Source of the DNA: Exiguobacterium marinum DSM 16307 | GTDB taxonomy: Bacteria > Bacillota > Bacilli > Exiguobacteriales > Exiguobacteriaceae | Assembly (NCBI RefSeq): GCF_000620845.1 | Contig: NZ_KK211189.1 | Span: 2,449,878 to 2,513,877, forward strand | Direction of reading: 5' to 3' | DNA length: 64,000 bases | Part shown: positions 16,439-25,848 of the stretch, one piece after another | Layout of the letters: each line of letters opens with the position of its first letter | Position numbering within the stretch: position 1 is the stretch's first letter | Notes under the pieces: generated by a model | The model's database searches: none | The model's input: the letters and a program-made list of their open reading frames with translations, nothing else | Told to the model about the DNA's origin: nothing | Program-made: the position numbers and the translations under genes

Positions 16439-16462
16439 ACAAGCCGACCTCAGTCGACTTGT
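16439..16462 (-). terminator. terminator of the GH65 phosphorylase gene
   Basis: Reading leftward, the stem ACAAG-GAC/GTC-CTTGT is followed by TTTTTGTG, 18 bases past the stop codon at 16480. Confidence 0.7.
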
Positions 16463-16479
16463 TCATATAAAGCAATTGA

Positions 16480-18777
16480 TCACGCTTTCACTGTTTCAAT
16501 TGTAATCGAATCATCAGAAGGTACCGTTATCTCATTCCCGTACACATGAATCGTTACATCTGACCCGCCCGTTTGTTTGATCGTCACTTGTTCACGTGAT
16601 GAAGTGACCGTCAAATGATGACCACGCCAGAGCATGTTGAACGAGTAGCCGTTCCAACCTTTTGGAATCATCGGACTGAACGAGAGATTATCTTCTTTGA
16701 TGCGCATTCCTGCAAATCCATGAACGATTGACATCCATGAGCCGACCATCGATGTGATGTGTAAGCCATCTTCTGTGTCGTTGTTGTAGTTATCGAGGTC
16801 AAGACGTGCCGAACGTTGATACAATTCGACCGCTTTATCTTCATATCCGACTTCTGCCGCAATGATCGAATAGACACATGGCGACAAGCTCGACTCGTGA
16901 ACCGTACGTGGCTCATAGAAATCAAAGTTCGCTCGTTTCTGCTCGACTGTGAAACGGTCACCGAACGTGTAGAGTCCTTGGAGAACGTCCGCCTGTTTGA
17001 TGAAGTTCGAACGGAGGATTCTGTCCCACGACCAGTTTTGGTTGAGTGGAAGATGCTTCGGATCGAGGTCTTTCACTAAGATCTGTTCTTTATCCATGAA
17101 GCCGTCCTGTTGCATGAACACGTCTGGAACGAGGTCGTCTTTCGGGTAGTACATTTTTGCCTGAATGTCCGCCCACTTCGCGAGTTCCGCGTCCGTGATG
17201 CCGAGTGTCGATACGAGCTCATCGAGGCGTGCAGGTTCTGCTTCTTTCAAATAGTTGTACACTTCTTGCGTGTATTCGAGTGTCCACGCGGCAATCAGGT
17301 TCGTGTACCAGTTGTTGTTGACGTTGTTATCGTATTCGTTCGGACCTGTGACGCCTAGAATCATATATACGTCTTTGTGCGGCACAAAGTTGACACGGCT
17401 AGCCCAGTAACGCGAGATCTCGACCAATACTTCCAGTCCGTATTGTCCAAGGTACGATTTATCGCCTGTGAAGTTCGTATAGTTGAAGATGGCGTGGGCA
17501 ATCGCACCGTTTCGGTGAATCTCTTCGTGTGTAATTTCCCACTCATTGTGGCACTCTTCCCCGTTCATCGTGACCATCGGATAAAGGGCACCTTCCATGC
17601 CGACATTCTTCACAGAATTCTCTTTCGCCTGTGGTAATTGGTTATGACGATATTTGAGCAAGTTCCACGAGACTTCCGGTTTTGTAGTCGCCAAATAGAA
17701 GTGGAGGCAGTATGCTTCTGTATCCCAATATGTCGCACCACCATATTTCTCACCCGTGAAACCTTTTGGACCGATGTTAAGGCGTGAATCTTCACCTGTA
17801 TACGTTTGATACATGTTGAAGATATTGTACCGGATGCCCTGTTGCGCTTCGATGTCTCCATCGATGCGGACATCTGCATCTTCCCAACGCGCAAGCCATG
17901 CTTCTGTCTGATCAGCGAGAAGCGTCTCAAAACCTTTTTCAAACGCTGCTTCGACACGTGTCATCCCTGCAGATTGCAACTCGTCAATCGTATGGTCACG
18001 GTTCGTCACGACAGATACGTATTTATATGCAGTCGCCGTTTCGCCAGCTTCCGTATGCACGGTGAATTTGTTCGCCACGAACAAGTCTGTCGCTTCAAGC
18101 ACTTCACAACGCGCACCTTCCACGTCTGCAATCATTGATGCCGTGACATGCCAATCGAGTTTTTTCGTCTTCGTCGTCACGAAGCCAAAGCGCTCTTCGA
18201 CACCACTTTCGACCGGAAGCCAGAACTTCTCGTCGTAGTTTGAGTCTTCGTTGACGACATCACCGTCTAAATATGGGGTGAACTCAATTTTAGCTTTATA
18301 GTTGACTGGTGTAATGTTATAGCGGATTGCCAATATTTCTTTGTCGACGATTGAGAAGAAACGGACGACTTCGACTTTCGTCTCTTCTGTCCCGTTCATC
18401 AACGTGAACGTCCGTGTCAAAACACCACGCTGCATATCGAGCTCGCGTGTAAAGTCTTTTACTTCCCATTTTGCCAAGTCGACTGGTGTTTCATTAATCG
18501 CGACGCGTAGACCGATGACGTTTGTCGCGTTCAACACTTTGGCAAAGTACTCAGGATATCCGTTCTTCCACCAACCGACACGTGTTTTGTCCGGGTAATA
18601 GACACCCGCCACGTAGAATCCTTGGTGCGTATCATTCGAGTAATCCTCTTCAAAGTTTCCCCGCATCCCCATATGCCCGTTTCCGAGCGATGTGATCGAT
18701 TCAGCAAGGCGGTTTTCTTTCGGATGAAGACCTTCTTCTGTTACTTTCCATTCATCGACTGCAAACAATCGTTTCAT
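16480..18777 (-). CDS. mapA: maltose phosphorylase-type glycoside hydrolase family 65 enzyme
   Basis: The 765-residue cytoplasmic enzyme belongs to GH65: a beta-sandwich N-domain (about 1-270), an (alpha/alpha)6 barrel, and a small C-terminal beta-domain. The proposed general acid is Glu481 in GVTGPNEYDNN. GNGHMGMRGNFEE near the N-terminus and GGATYWDTEAYCLHFY are family landmarks. Its place in a maltose regulon favours maltose phosphorylase (maltose + Pi to glucose + beta-glucose 1-phosphate) over kojibiose or trehalose phosphorylase. No beta-phosphoglucomutase gene is in the window. LacI/CcpA-type operators lie upstream at 18832-18913. Confidence 0.88.
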   Translation of the reverse strand: MKRLFAVDEWKVTEEGLHPKENRLAESITSLGNGHMGMRGNFEEDYSNDTHQGFYVAGVYYPDKTRVGWWKNGYPEYFAKVLNATNVIGLRVAINETPVDLAKWEVKDFTRELDMQRGVLTRTFTLMNGTEETKVEVVRFFSIVDKEILAIRYNITPVNYKAKIEFTPYLDGDVVNEDSNYDEKFWLPVESGVEERFGFVTTKTKKLDWHVTASMIADVEGARCEVLEATDLFVANKFTVHTEAGETATAYKYVSVVTNRDHTIDELQSAGMTRVEAAFEKGFETLLADQTEAWLARWEDADVRIDGDIEAQQGIRYNIFNMYQTYTGEDSRLNIGPKGFTGEKYGGATYWDTEAYCLHFYLATTKPEVSWNLLKYRHNQLPQAKENSVKNVGMEGALYPMVTMNGEECHNEWEITHEEIHRNGAIAHAIFNYTNFTGDKSYLGQYGLEVLVEISRYWASRVNFVPHKDVYMILGVTGPNEYDNNVNNNWYTNLIAAWTLEYTQEVYNYLKEAEPARLDELVSTLGITDAELAKWADIQAKMYYPKDDLVPDVFMQQDGFMDKEQILVKDLDPKHLPLNQNWSWDRILRSNFIKQADVLQGLYTFGDRFTVEQKRANFDFYEPRTVHESSLSPCVYSIIAAEVGYEDKAVELYQRSARLDLDNYNNDTEDGLHITSMVGSWMSIVHGFAGMRIKEDNLSFSPMIPKGWNGYSFNMLWRGHHLTVTSSREQVTIKQTGGSDVTIHVYGNEITVPSDDSITIETVKA

Positions 18778-18831
18778 CTGTCTGCCACTCCTTTTTCTCT
18801 ACAAGGCTACCTTCGACAGACAACTAGTTCG

Positions 18832-18845
18832 TGCAACCGTTTGTC
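18832..18845. promoter_or_regulatory. LacI-family operator-like site
   Basis: TGCAACCGTTTGTC is an imperfect inverted repeat around a central CG. It is close to the GCAAACGTTTGC core seen at 24376-24389 and lies 55 bases upstream of the GH65 start codon. Confidence 0.45.
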
Positions 18846-18847
18846 TA

Positions 18848-18860
18848 TGAAAGCGCTGTA
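18848..18860. promoter_or_regulatory. cre-like site (CcpA)
   Basis: TGAAAGCGCTGTA matches most of the CcpA consensus TGWAARCGYTWNCA. It would give glucose repression of the GH65 gene. Confidence 0.5.
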
Positions 18861-18899
18861 TTTAATCTCATCTTTCATTTTACACAACTGAACTCAGAA

Positions 18900-18913
18900 T
18901 GCAATCGTTTGCA
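18900..18913. promoter_or_regulatory. LacI-family operator (MalR-type)
   Basis: TGCAATCGTTTGCA is a palindrome with one non-matching pair and shares the GCAA-CG-TTGC core with the operators of the malEFG and neopullulanase region. Confidence 0.6.
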
Positions 18914-18959
18914 TAAAACTTTTTCTTTCTTTTTTTTTCACATTTTTTCAGACAAAAAA

Positions 18960-18980
18960 ACTGCCTTTTGTCGAGGCAGT
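18960..18980 (-). terminator. terminator of the YflT-domain gene
   Basis: Reading leftward, the stem ACTGCC/GGCAGT is followed by TTTTTTTG, 12 bases after the stop codon at 18993. Confidence 0.8.
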
Positions 18981-18992
18981 CTAAATGAATCA

Positions 18993-19400
18993 TCATTTAT
19001 GGTCTTCTTGATTTTCACCGAACGCGGCATTCGCTTCATGTCCTTCAAAAACATCGCTCCGTCCATCATTGAATCCCGTATCGGGTTCGTCGATGATGAG
19101 AGCGTATCCACCTTGCTTGACTTGTGAATGCGCATGATCCACCTCATCATTTGAGATGCCTAAATCACTAAGAACTTGCTTCACGTCTTGACTCTTTCCT
19201 CCTTGGATGTTGTCTAGCCAAGACGTATCGCCTTCTTCCACTTTTACGTTTGTCTCACGCTTGACGACCCGAACCTCGTCTTCCTGCTCAGTCACAACGT
19301 ATAATTCACCTTCATCATAGCCATTTTCTTTCAGCTCATTGATTTTGGAGAGAAGATTCCCTTTTGTTTCATATGTTCCGACAAATCGTCTTTTACTCAT
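18993..19400 (-). CDS. general stress protein with YflT domain
   Basis: The 135-residue hydrophilic, acidic protein opens with FVGTYETKGNLLSKINELKENGYDEGELYVV, recalling the YflT/GsiB-17M general stress domain. The tail (about 105-135) is low complexity and ends NQEDHK. In Bacillus such proteins are under SigmaB; I looked upstream for a SigmaB promoter and saw none that convinced me. It is monocistronic, flanked by terminators on both sides, inside the maltose locus by position only. Confidence 0.75.
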   Translation of the reverse strand: MSKRRFVGTYETKGNLLSKINELKENGYDEGELYVVTEQEDEVRVVKRETNVKVEEGDTSWLDNIQGGKSQDVKQVLSDLGISNDEVDHAHSQVKQGGYALIIDEPDTGFNDGRSDVFEGHEANAAFGENQEDHK

Positions 19401-19481
19401 ATTAATCCTTCCTTTCGATTTCAGTTCATTCTTGAAAGATGTTCCCTTCTTCTTTTAGCTTCAATCACCAGGATATGCAAA

Positions 19482-19509
19482 AAACGACCTCGCTCACGCG
19501 AAGTCGTTT
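19482..19509 (-). terminator. terminator of the malR unit
   Basis: Reading leftward, the stem AAACGAC-TCGC/GCGA-GTCGTTT is followed by TTTTG, just past the regulator stop codon. It closes the malEFG-amylase-malR transcript. Confidence 0.8.
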
Positions 19510-19516
19510 AGATCAT

Positions 19517-20575
19517 TCAAGAATTCGATTCAAGTGTCTCCACCGTCTTGCTATCCTTCTGTCCGCACGATTGACGTACGACCAGATAATGAGGCACGAT
19601 GACGCGTTTCCCATAAGGTGGGGCACTATCACTAATCTGTTCAATCAAACAGTTCGTCGCTTCGAATCCAAGACCGAAAATATTGATTTCAACCGACGTG
19701 AGTGGCGGATTGGAGTGCTCTGCGATATAGACATTGTTGAAACTGACGACGGCGACGTCTTCAGGAATTTTAAGTCCCATCTCACTGAGTGTGCTGATGA
19801 CACCGAGCGCCATCATATCATCACTGACAACGACGGCCGTTGGTGGTTCTTCGTTCTGAAGTAACTCACGGACAGCCATCGCTCCGCCTTTCGTCATAAA
19901 TTCAGCACGTGCAATATAGTCTTCACACACCGGAATGCCCGCTTCCATGAGGGCGGTCGCATAACCGTTCCGACGGTCTTGTGTCACCGCAAGTTTGTCC
20001 GATCCACCGATGAAGGCGATTCGACGGTGACCCAGGTTATAGAGATGTTTCGTCACCTCACGACCGGCAAGATAGTTGTCCGTATCGACATATGTGATCG
20101 AAGAAGCGTCCCCGAACGGCTTCCCGACCACGACGAACGGAAACTTCGTTTGACGTAAATATTGGACGACTTGGTCGTCTTCTCGTGAATAGAGGACGAT
20201 CACGCCGTCGACACGTCGTCCTTGTACCATTTCAATGACACCGGACAGTACTTCTTCCTCTGTCACTCCAGTTGTCATATAGAGAGAGTATCCATTTTGG
20301 TGCGCCTTCGTGCTGATACCTCGCAACACTTCAGGGAAAAATGGATTTTGGAGCGTCTTTGTCGCCGCACTCGGCATGACGAGACCAATCGACTGCGTTG
20401 AGCGGTTCGCGAGACTTCTCGCATGAATGTTTGGATGATACCCTAGCTCTTCCATCGAACTTCTAACCCGTTCTTTTGTCTTTTGGCTGATTCTTGGGCT
20501 GTTGGCGATGACACGAGATACTGTCGACGGCGCGACGTTCGCATGCTTCGCAACATCTTTGATTGTAATTTGCAT
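19517..20575 (-). CDS. malR: LacI-family maltose regulator (MalR-like)
   Basis: The 352-residue protein has an N-terminal LacI helix-turn-helix (ITIKDVAKHANVAPSTVSRV) with hinge helix PNIHARSLAN (about 49-58), then a periplasmic-binding-protein-like sugar-sensing domain (about 62-335). It lies last in the malEFG-amylase transcript. The operators TGCAA-CG-TTGCA found at five or more places in the locus are the expected type for this family, so it probably represses the whole regulon in the absence of maltodextrin (inference). SD GGGGGG lies about 7 bases upstream. Confidence 0.85.
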   Translation of the reverse strand: MQITIKDVAKHANVAPSTVSRVIANSPRISQKTKERVRSSMEELGYHPNIHARSLANRSTQSIGLVMPSAATKTLQNPFFPEVLRGISTKAHQNGYSLYMTTGVTEEEVLSGVIEMVQGRRVDGVIVLYSREDDQVVQYLRQTKFPFVVVGKPFGDASSITYVDTDNYLAGREVTKHLYNLGHRRIAFIGGSDKLAVTQDRRNGYATALMEAGIPVCEDYIARAEFMTKGGAMAVRELLQNEEPPTAVVVSDDMMALGVISTLSEMGLKIPEDVAVVSFNNVYIAEHSNPPLTSVEINIFGLGFEATNCLIEQISDSAPPYGKRVIVPHYLVVRQSCGQKDSKTVETLESNS

Positions 20576-20625
20576 GGTGTTCCCCCCTGCTTCCGTGAAT
20601 TCATACCTTAAGGCGTTTCATTTCT

Positions 20626-22128
20626 TTATTTGCGGCGCTTCCACATGACCAAACCTGTCAAGAAAATCGGAATCGTGACGACAAGTAATCCCATCATCCA
20701 TGGATTTACCGATGACTCCTCAACAATGTAAGCGTTCGCACTTTCACCAGATAGTTCAATTGTAAACGTTCCGCGCCGATCTGTGACCAGTTGTGAGAAT
20801 AATAGACCGCGAAGTCTCGTATCTTCCCCGATTTCATTGACATCGATTTCAATCTCTCGATCCTCGCTGTTCATGTTGATCGCATATAACGCGATGTCAT
20901 CTCCATCTTTCCGCTCAAAGACAGCCATCCCATCTTCGGATGCAATCATGCGCTGTTCACCAGTCGCAAATACTGGGTATTCTTCACGCATGCGATTCAT
21001 CGTCGCCATGTATTCATGCAATTCTTCATTTCCCGGGAATTCTGTCATAACACGGTTCGCCGGGTCGGCTCCACCGGTCTGTGCATTTTCTGTTCCTTGG
21101 AAGACGATTGGCATGCCAGGTGACGCATAAAGCGCGAACAACCCGAGGCGTAACCGTCGTTCTGCTGACTTCACGTCGCCGAGTTCTGCCATATGCATGA
21201 AACGTTCGACATCATGGTTATCGAGGAACGTCGCCATTTGGTTCGGGTCGTTGAAGAACGTTTCTGCATAGCTTGCGGCAACATCGATTTCGTCGACATT
21301 CGCCTGTTTTTGCGTCATCGTTTTCGACACCCGATCATAAAACGTAAAGTTTGTGATGCTGTTGAATCCAAGATTATCATATTGTGCGACATATTTCGGA
21401 TCCGGGTCGAACACTTCGGCGAGTAAGTAAAAGTCAGGGTCGATTGAACGAACACCTTCGACAAAGTCTTTCCAAAATGCTTTGTCGACGTGACGAACCG
21501 TATCGAGGCGATAGCCGTCGATGTCCGTCTCTTCGATCCAGTACTTCGCCGCGTCAATCAAATACGACTTGACTTCCGGATCCTCTGTTTTGAAGTCAGG
21601 TAAGTCGAACAACCAGTGCGTCTCGACTTGCTCCTGGTCTTTCCAAAATACGATCGGTAGTTGCTCGTGGAACCATTCCGGCTTTTCTTCCACCCATGGA
21701 TGGTTCGGACCGACGTGGTTGACGACGAAGTCGAGGATGACTTTCATGTCTCGCTTGTGCGCCTCAGCGACGAGCTCTTGCAAATCCTCTTTCGTCCCAA
21801 ATTGCGGGTCGATGTTGTAGAAATCTTTTATCCAGTACCCGTGATAGCCGTCCGGCATATTTTCAAAGACGGGTGTTAACCAAATCGACGTGAACCCGAG
21901 TGACTCGATATAATCGAGTTTTTCAATGACTCCACGGATGTCCCCGCCATGAAAAGCTTTCGGATCGTCTTTGTCTACCTGTTCATTGTTGTCGGGGTTC
22001 CCGTCAACAAAACGGTCGACCATAATAAAATACATGCGTTCTTGTTCCCAAGTAGCAGCTTCCTTTGCTCCGACGATAGTCGGAAACAAAAGAAGCGACA
22101 GGAGCACGAGCACGACGCCTCGTCTCAT
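20626..22128 (-). CDS. exported, membrane-anchored alpha-amylase (GH13)
   Basis: The 500-residue protein has a signal peptide (1-21, cut near VGAKEA), a GH13 barrel and beta-domain, and a C-terminal membrane helix (about 475-496) followed by KRRK, so the enzyme is held on the outer membrane face. Catalytic residues are visible: nucleophile Asp209 (GYRLDTVRH), acid/base Glu238 (LLAEVFD) and Asp306 (FLDNHDVERF). It should cut starch or long maltodextrins into sugars for the MalEFG importer encoded just upstream. Spacing to malG is 23 bases and to malR 50. Confidence 0.92.
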   Translation of the reverse strand: MRRGVVLVLLSLLLFPTIVGAKEAATWEQERMYFIMVDRFVDGNPDNNEQVDKDDPKAFHGGDIRGVIEKLDYIESLGFTSIWLTPVFENMPDGYHGYWIKDFYNIDPQFGTKEDLQELVAEAHKRDMKVILDFVVNHVGPNHPWVEEKPEWFHEQLPIVFWKDQEQVETHWLFDLPDFKTEDPEVKSYLIDAAKYWIEETDIDGYRLDTVRHVDKAFWKDFVEGVRSIDPDFYLLAEVFDPDPKYVAQYDNLGFNSITNFTFYDRVSKTMTQKQANVDEIDVAASYAETFFNDPNQMATFLDNHDVERFMHMAELGDVKSAERRLRLGLFALYASPGMPIVFQGTENAQTGGADPANRVMTEFPGNEELHEYMATMNRMREEYPVFATGEQRMIASEDGMAVFERKDGDDIALYAINMNSEDREIEIDVNEIGEDTRLRGLLFSQLVTDRRGTFTIELSGESANAYIVEESSVNPWMMGLLVVTIPIFLTGLVMWKRRK

Positions 22129-22151
22129 ATCGCTTCCTCCTTTTACGAGTA

Positions 22152-22985
22152 TTATCCTTTCGTACCACCCGCTGTTAGGCCAGAAACGAAGTAGCGTTGG
22201 AACATGAAGAACAAGATGACGATCGGGAGGGCTGAAAGGACAGCACCTGCCGCGAACAACGTGAAGTTGTTATCAAATTGTTTCGAGATCATGTTGTAAA
22301 GACCAACTGCCAATGTTTGTTTCTCTGGTGAACGAAGGACGAGCGATGCCAAAATAAAGTCGTTGAATGGTCCCATGAAGTTAAAGAGAGCAATCGTTGC
22401 GACAATCGGCTTCGCAAGCGGCAAGATGATTTGCCAAAAGATTCGGAGGTGACCGGCACCATCCATTCGAGCAGCTTCGTCAAGTTCTTTCGGAATCGTG
22501 TCGAAGTACCCTTTCGCCAAGTACGTGTTCATCGGAATCGCACCACCTGCATAGAGCAAGATGAGCGCTGTATGTGTGTCAAGAAGACCGAGCATGTTGA
22601 GCAATACATAAATCGCGATGATTGCAACGAACTGTGGCACCATTTGAAGGACGAGGAACAAGACGAGCGAGTTTTTCCGTCCAACGAAACGGTAGCGCGA
22701 GAAGACGTATCCAGTAATCGTTACCAAGATGACAGAGAGTGCCATCGTAATGAAAGCGATTTTTAACGTGTTCACATACCATAAACTATAATCCGAAATC
22801 GTTAAATCAAACAAGTTTTTGTAGTGAACAAATGTCGGGTTTGAAGGAATAATCGTTGACGTAATCGTACGCCCCGGGTTGAACGATGTACCGACAACCC
22901 AAAGCATCGGATAGAGAATGATGACCGACGCAAGCGTCAAGATAACATACGAGATCGCCAAATTGATTCGTTTTTGTTTTTTCAT
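22152..22985 (-). CDS. malG: maltodextrin ABC transporter permease MalG
   Basis: This 277-residue inner-membrane protein has six helices. The EAA loop near residues 185-205 (ELDEAARMDGAGHLRIFWQI) contacts the ATPase. It is the second permease of the carbohydrate uptake 1 family. The gene follows malF by one base. No ATPase gene is in the operon; a shared MsmX/MsmK-type ATPase encoded elsewhere is usual in Firmicutes. Confidence 0.94.
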   Translation of the reverse strand: MKKQKRINLAISYVILTLASVIILYPMLWVVGTSFNPGRTITSTIIPSNPTFVHYKNLFDLTISDYSLWYVNTLKIAFITMALSVILVTITGYVFSRYRFVGRKNSLVLFLVLQMVPQFVAIIAIYVLLNMLGLLDTHTALILLYAGGAIPMNTYLAKGYFDTIPKELDEAARMDGAGHLRIFWQIILPLAKPIVATIALFNFMGPFNDFILASLVLRSPEKQTLAVGLYNMISKQFDNNFTLFAAGAVLSALPIVILFFMFQRYFVSGLTAGGTKG

Positions 22986-22986
22986 A

Positions 22987-24339
22987 TCAGATCATATCCT
23001 CGTCTTTGAAAGATTTTGTCCGACGGAACTGGATGACCGCAAGCGTCATGATGAAGAATGACAGAATGAGCGTGATCGCAGCCGCAAGTCCGTATTGCGG
23101 GTTGGCACCGAGGGACAATTTGTAAATCCAAGAAATCAAGATGTCGGTACCGCCGGCCGTTTGTCCAGGTACAGCAGGGCCACCGCCATTAAAGAGATAA
23201 ATGATATTGAAGTTGTTGAAGTTGAACGTGAACTGTGTGATCAAAATCGGTGCTGTCGCGAACAAGAGCATCGGCAATGTGATCAAACGGAACTTATCAA
23301 AAATCGTCGCTCCGTCAATCGTCGCAGCTTCATACAAATCACCAGGAATTGATTGAAGCACACCTGTCATGAGCGTCATGATGAACGGGAATCCGAGCCA
23401 CCATTGAATGAGAACGAGTGCCGAACGGGTAGCCGTCGGATCGGTCATCCAGTTGATTGGATCAAGACCGAGTGCCGGCAGAATCGTCGTATTGAACACC
23501 CCAAACGATTCGTTGAACATCGAACGGAAAATCAAGATTGTGATAAATGCTGGAACTGCCCAAGAGAGAATCAAGATTGAGCGGAATAAGCGACGGAAGC
23601 GAAGACCTTCTTGGTTCAAGAGCACCGCAAGGAAAATACCGATTGCGATGACACCAGTTGTAGAAGCAACCGTCCAGACAAGTGTCCAACCTAGAACCCC
23701 GACGAACGTGTCTCGGAAAATATCGATTTCAAAAATGCGCGTAAAGTTCTCAAACCCTACCCACTCTACGAGTTTCGCTGGTGGTGCATTGTTGTAGCGA
23801 TAGTTCGTAAAGGCGATCAAGAACGTAAAGATTAATGGAAGAATAACTGTAAACACTAACAAAATGAGTGATGGGATCAACATTAAGTATGGGAATCCAT
23901 GGTCACGCAAGTTGCGAAGTTGCATTTGGAACGATGGAAGGTTTAGATGCTGATCACGAGCGCGACCGACACGATAGGCGTCACGAATGTTCCAAATATA
24001 GAACGCGATTCCGAAGAAAAGTAAAATTAACGCGACAATCCCCTCGACCATCAAAAAGATGGAGTGGTCGTTACGAGGTCCTGGCACTTCACCAAGCGTG
24101 ATCAATCCCCAAAGTCCTCCACGGTCACCTGGTCCGGCGCCCGCCCCTTTGAAAAATAGATCATAGTTTACGGCAAAATAAGATACGACGACGATAAAGA
24201 ACGCTACCGCTTTCGCGTATTGTTTGTTATAAAATTGTCCGAATCCCGGAATGATGGAAAGTAATCCCGCGTTCCGAGCATGGTTTGTAGGCTTATCCGG
24301 GCGTTGGTCCGGTGATTTAGGGTTCGCAATTGCAGCCAT
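22987..24339 (-). CDS. malF: maltodextrin ABC transporter permease MalF
   Basis: The 450-residue protein has an added N-terminal region with two to three helices (about 20-130, including a cytoplasmic Gly/Arg-rich loop) before the six-helix permease core. The EAA motif is DLYEAATIDGATIFDKFRLI near residue 350. The ATG at 24339 follows AAGGAG at 9 bases; an in-frame ATG at 24372 has no SD. A perfect LacI-type operator lies 37 bases upstream (24376-24389) and a strong hairpin separates it from malE. Confidence 0.94.
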   Translation of the reverse strand: MAAIANPKSPDQRPDKPTNHARNAGLLSIIPGFGQFYNKQYAKAVAFFIVVVSYFAVNYDLFFKGAGAGPGDRGGLWGLITLGEVPGPRNDHSIFLMVEGIVALILLFFGIAFYIWNIRDAYRVGRARDQHLNLPSFQMQLRNLRDHGFPYLMLIPSLILLVFTVILPLIFTFLIAFTNYRYNNAPPAKLVEWVGFENFTRIFEIDIFRDTFVGVLGWTLVWTVASTTGVIAIGIFLAVLLNQEGLRFRRLFRSILILSWAVPAFITILIFRSMFNESFGVFNTTILPALGLDPINWMTDPTATRSALVLIQWWLGFPFIMTLMTGVLQSIPGDLYEAATIDGATIFDKFRLITLPMLLFATAPILITQFTFNFNNFNIIYLFNGGGPAVPGQTAGGTDILISWIYKLSLGANPQYGLAAAITLILSFFIMTLAVIQFRRTKSFKDEDMI

Positions 24340-24375
24340 CCTCAGTTTCTCCTTTCGATTTGAGCAAATCAATCA

Positions 24376-24389
24376 AGCAAACGTTTGCT
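24376..24389. promoter_or_regulatory. perfect LacI-family operator inside the malE-malF gap
   Basis: AGCAAACGTTTGCT is a perfect 14-base palindrome, the best MalR-type site in the window. It is in mid-operon between the malE hairpin and malF, so it may control an internal promoter or act as a roadblock. Confidence 0.65.
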
Positions 24390-24401
24390 CAATGCTAGAA
24401 A

Positions 24402-24435
24402 ATGATGGGGAACGCCTAGCGGCGTACCCCGTCAT
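24402..24435 (-). terminator. intercistronic hairpin / attenuator after malE
   Basis: The stem GGGG-A-ACGCC/GGCGT-A-CCCC, loop TAGC, has extra pairs outside and a short T-run (TTTTC) leftward. It starts 10 bases past malE. It likely ends part of the transcripts and protects malE mRNA, giving more binding protein than permease. Confidence 0.7.
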
Positions 24436-24444
24436 TTCAATTCC

Positions 24445-25710
24445 TTATTGGTTATTCGCTTGGATTTGTTGTTCGATGACTTTGACTGCATCGTCTGCAG
24501 ATTTTTGTGCATCTTGTTTACCAGTCGCTACGAGCTGAAGTGCTTGTGCCATTGGCTCCCAAACTTGTCCCATTTCAGGAATGTTTGGCATTGGGATAGC
24601 GTTTGTCGCTTGATCAAATACCGCTTTCGCAACTTCGTTCGATGTGATTGTCTCGTTCGACTCGAGTGCTGCTACTGGTGGAATCTCGTTGTACGATTCA
24701 AACATTGCCAATGCGTTTTCTTCATTTGTTAACTCTTGAAGGAACATTTCAGCCCACTCTTGGTTTTCTGTGTAAGCTGAAAGGGCATATGTTTTCACAC
24801 CCATGAACGTCTTGATCGGCTCACCGTTTGGAAGTGTCGGCATTGGAGCCGCACCAAGGTTTACGCCTGCATCTGTGTAACCAGCTACAGCCCAAGGTCC
24901 GTTCATGACTGAATGAGCTTTCTTCTCAGTGAAGAGTTGGTCCATCGCTTGGCCACCAGACTCACCGATCAACCCTTTAGGGAAGAGGCCTTCTTCGTAC
25001 CATTTACCGATGTATTCGAATCCTTCAACTGCACCTTCATTGTTCAAACCGATATCCGTTGGGTCGAGTGCGCCACCGTCTTCTTTGAACACGTATCCGC
25101 CGAATCCTGCAACAACACCGTGAGCGAAGTAGAAGTTATCCCAAAGTGAGAGGAATCCATATTCGCCGTCAGCTTTTACATCGTTAGACAACTTGTAAAG
25201 GTCGTCCATTGATGTTGGCGCTTCAGACATCAAGTCTTTGTTGTACATGAGAACTGGTGTCTCAACTGATTTCGGGTAACCGTAAGCTTGACCGTCGAAC
25301 ATGACAGCTGATTTCGAAGCGTCAGTGAACGCATCGAGTGAACCTTCGTCAGCAATCGGAGTCAAGTGACCTTGGTCTGCGATTGTACCGATTTGGTCGT
25401 GTGGGACGAGAATGATGTCCGGACCTTTACCAGCTGGACCGTCAAGCGCGAGCTTGTCTTTTTGATCCGTCATCTGTACTTCGACGACTTCAACTTTTAC
25501 GCCATGCTCTTCTTCGAATGCTTTCGCAACTTCTTTTGTTGTTTCAGACTTTTCGATGTCTTCCCAAATGACGATCTTCTCAGGCTTGTTCTCGCTTGAA
25601 GAACCACCTTCGTTAGAAGATTCGTTGTCTGTTCCGCCACCACATGCAGCTAGTGCACCGAATGCGAATACTGCTGTTGAAAGTCCTGCTACCATTTTTT
25701 TCATCTTCAT
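24445..25710 (-). CDS. malE: maltose/maltodextrin-binding lipoprotein MalE
   Basis: The 421-residue solute-binding protein of the ABC importer has a signal peptide with lipobox LAAC (Cys near residue 23), a Ser/Gly/Glu-rich linker, then a family 1 extracellular binding fold (about 45-421). The Trp/Tyr-rich stretches (SLWDNFYFAHG, NGPWAVAGY, MGQVWEPMAQAL) fit sugar stacking. The ATG at 25710 follows GGGAGG by 9 bases; an ATG two codons on is also possible. It is the first gene of the operon. Confidence 0.94.
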   Translation of the reverse strand: MKMKKMVAGLSTAVFAFGALAACGGGTDNESSNEGGSSSENKPEKIVIWEDIEKSETTKEVAKAFEEEHGVKVEVVEVQMTDQKDKLALDGPAGKGPDIILVPHDQIGTIADQGHLTPIADEGSLDAFTDASKSAVMFDGQAYGYPKSVETPVLMYNKDLMSEAPTSMDDLYKLSNDVKADGEYGFLSLWDNFYFAHGVVAGFGGYVFKEDGGALDPTDIGLNNEGAVEGFEYIGKWYEEGLFPKGLIGESGGQAMDQLFTEKKAHSVMNGPWAVAGYTDAGVNLGAAPMPTLPNGEPIKTFMGVKTYALSAYTENQEWAEMFLQELTNEENALAMFESYNEIPPVAALESNETITSNEVAKAVFDQATNAIPMPNIPEMGQVWEPMAQALQLVATGKQDAQKSADDAVKVIEQQIQANNQ

Positions 25711-25805
25711 GATGAAAAACCTCCCCAAGGAAATAGTATGGTCAGATTTGCGCAATCGCACGACCACGTCAATTTTAAAACTCCGCTACGAAATTGACAT
25801 GGTAG

Positions 25806-25819
25806 TGAAAACGTTTGCA
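25806..25819. promoter_or_regulatory. cre / LacI-family operator
   Basis: TGAAAACGTTTGCA agrees with the CcpA cre consensus and also with the local MalR-type core. It lies downstream of the malE -10, where binding would block elongation or clearance. Confidence 0.6.
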
Positions 25820-25848
25820 TCCTCACCTCAATTTTTATTATACAGTTG

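Noticed and set aside
19401-19440. SigmaB promoter for the YflT-domain stress gene
   Set aside because: I searched for GTTT-N12-15-GGGTAT upstream and found no convincing match.
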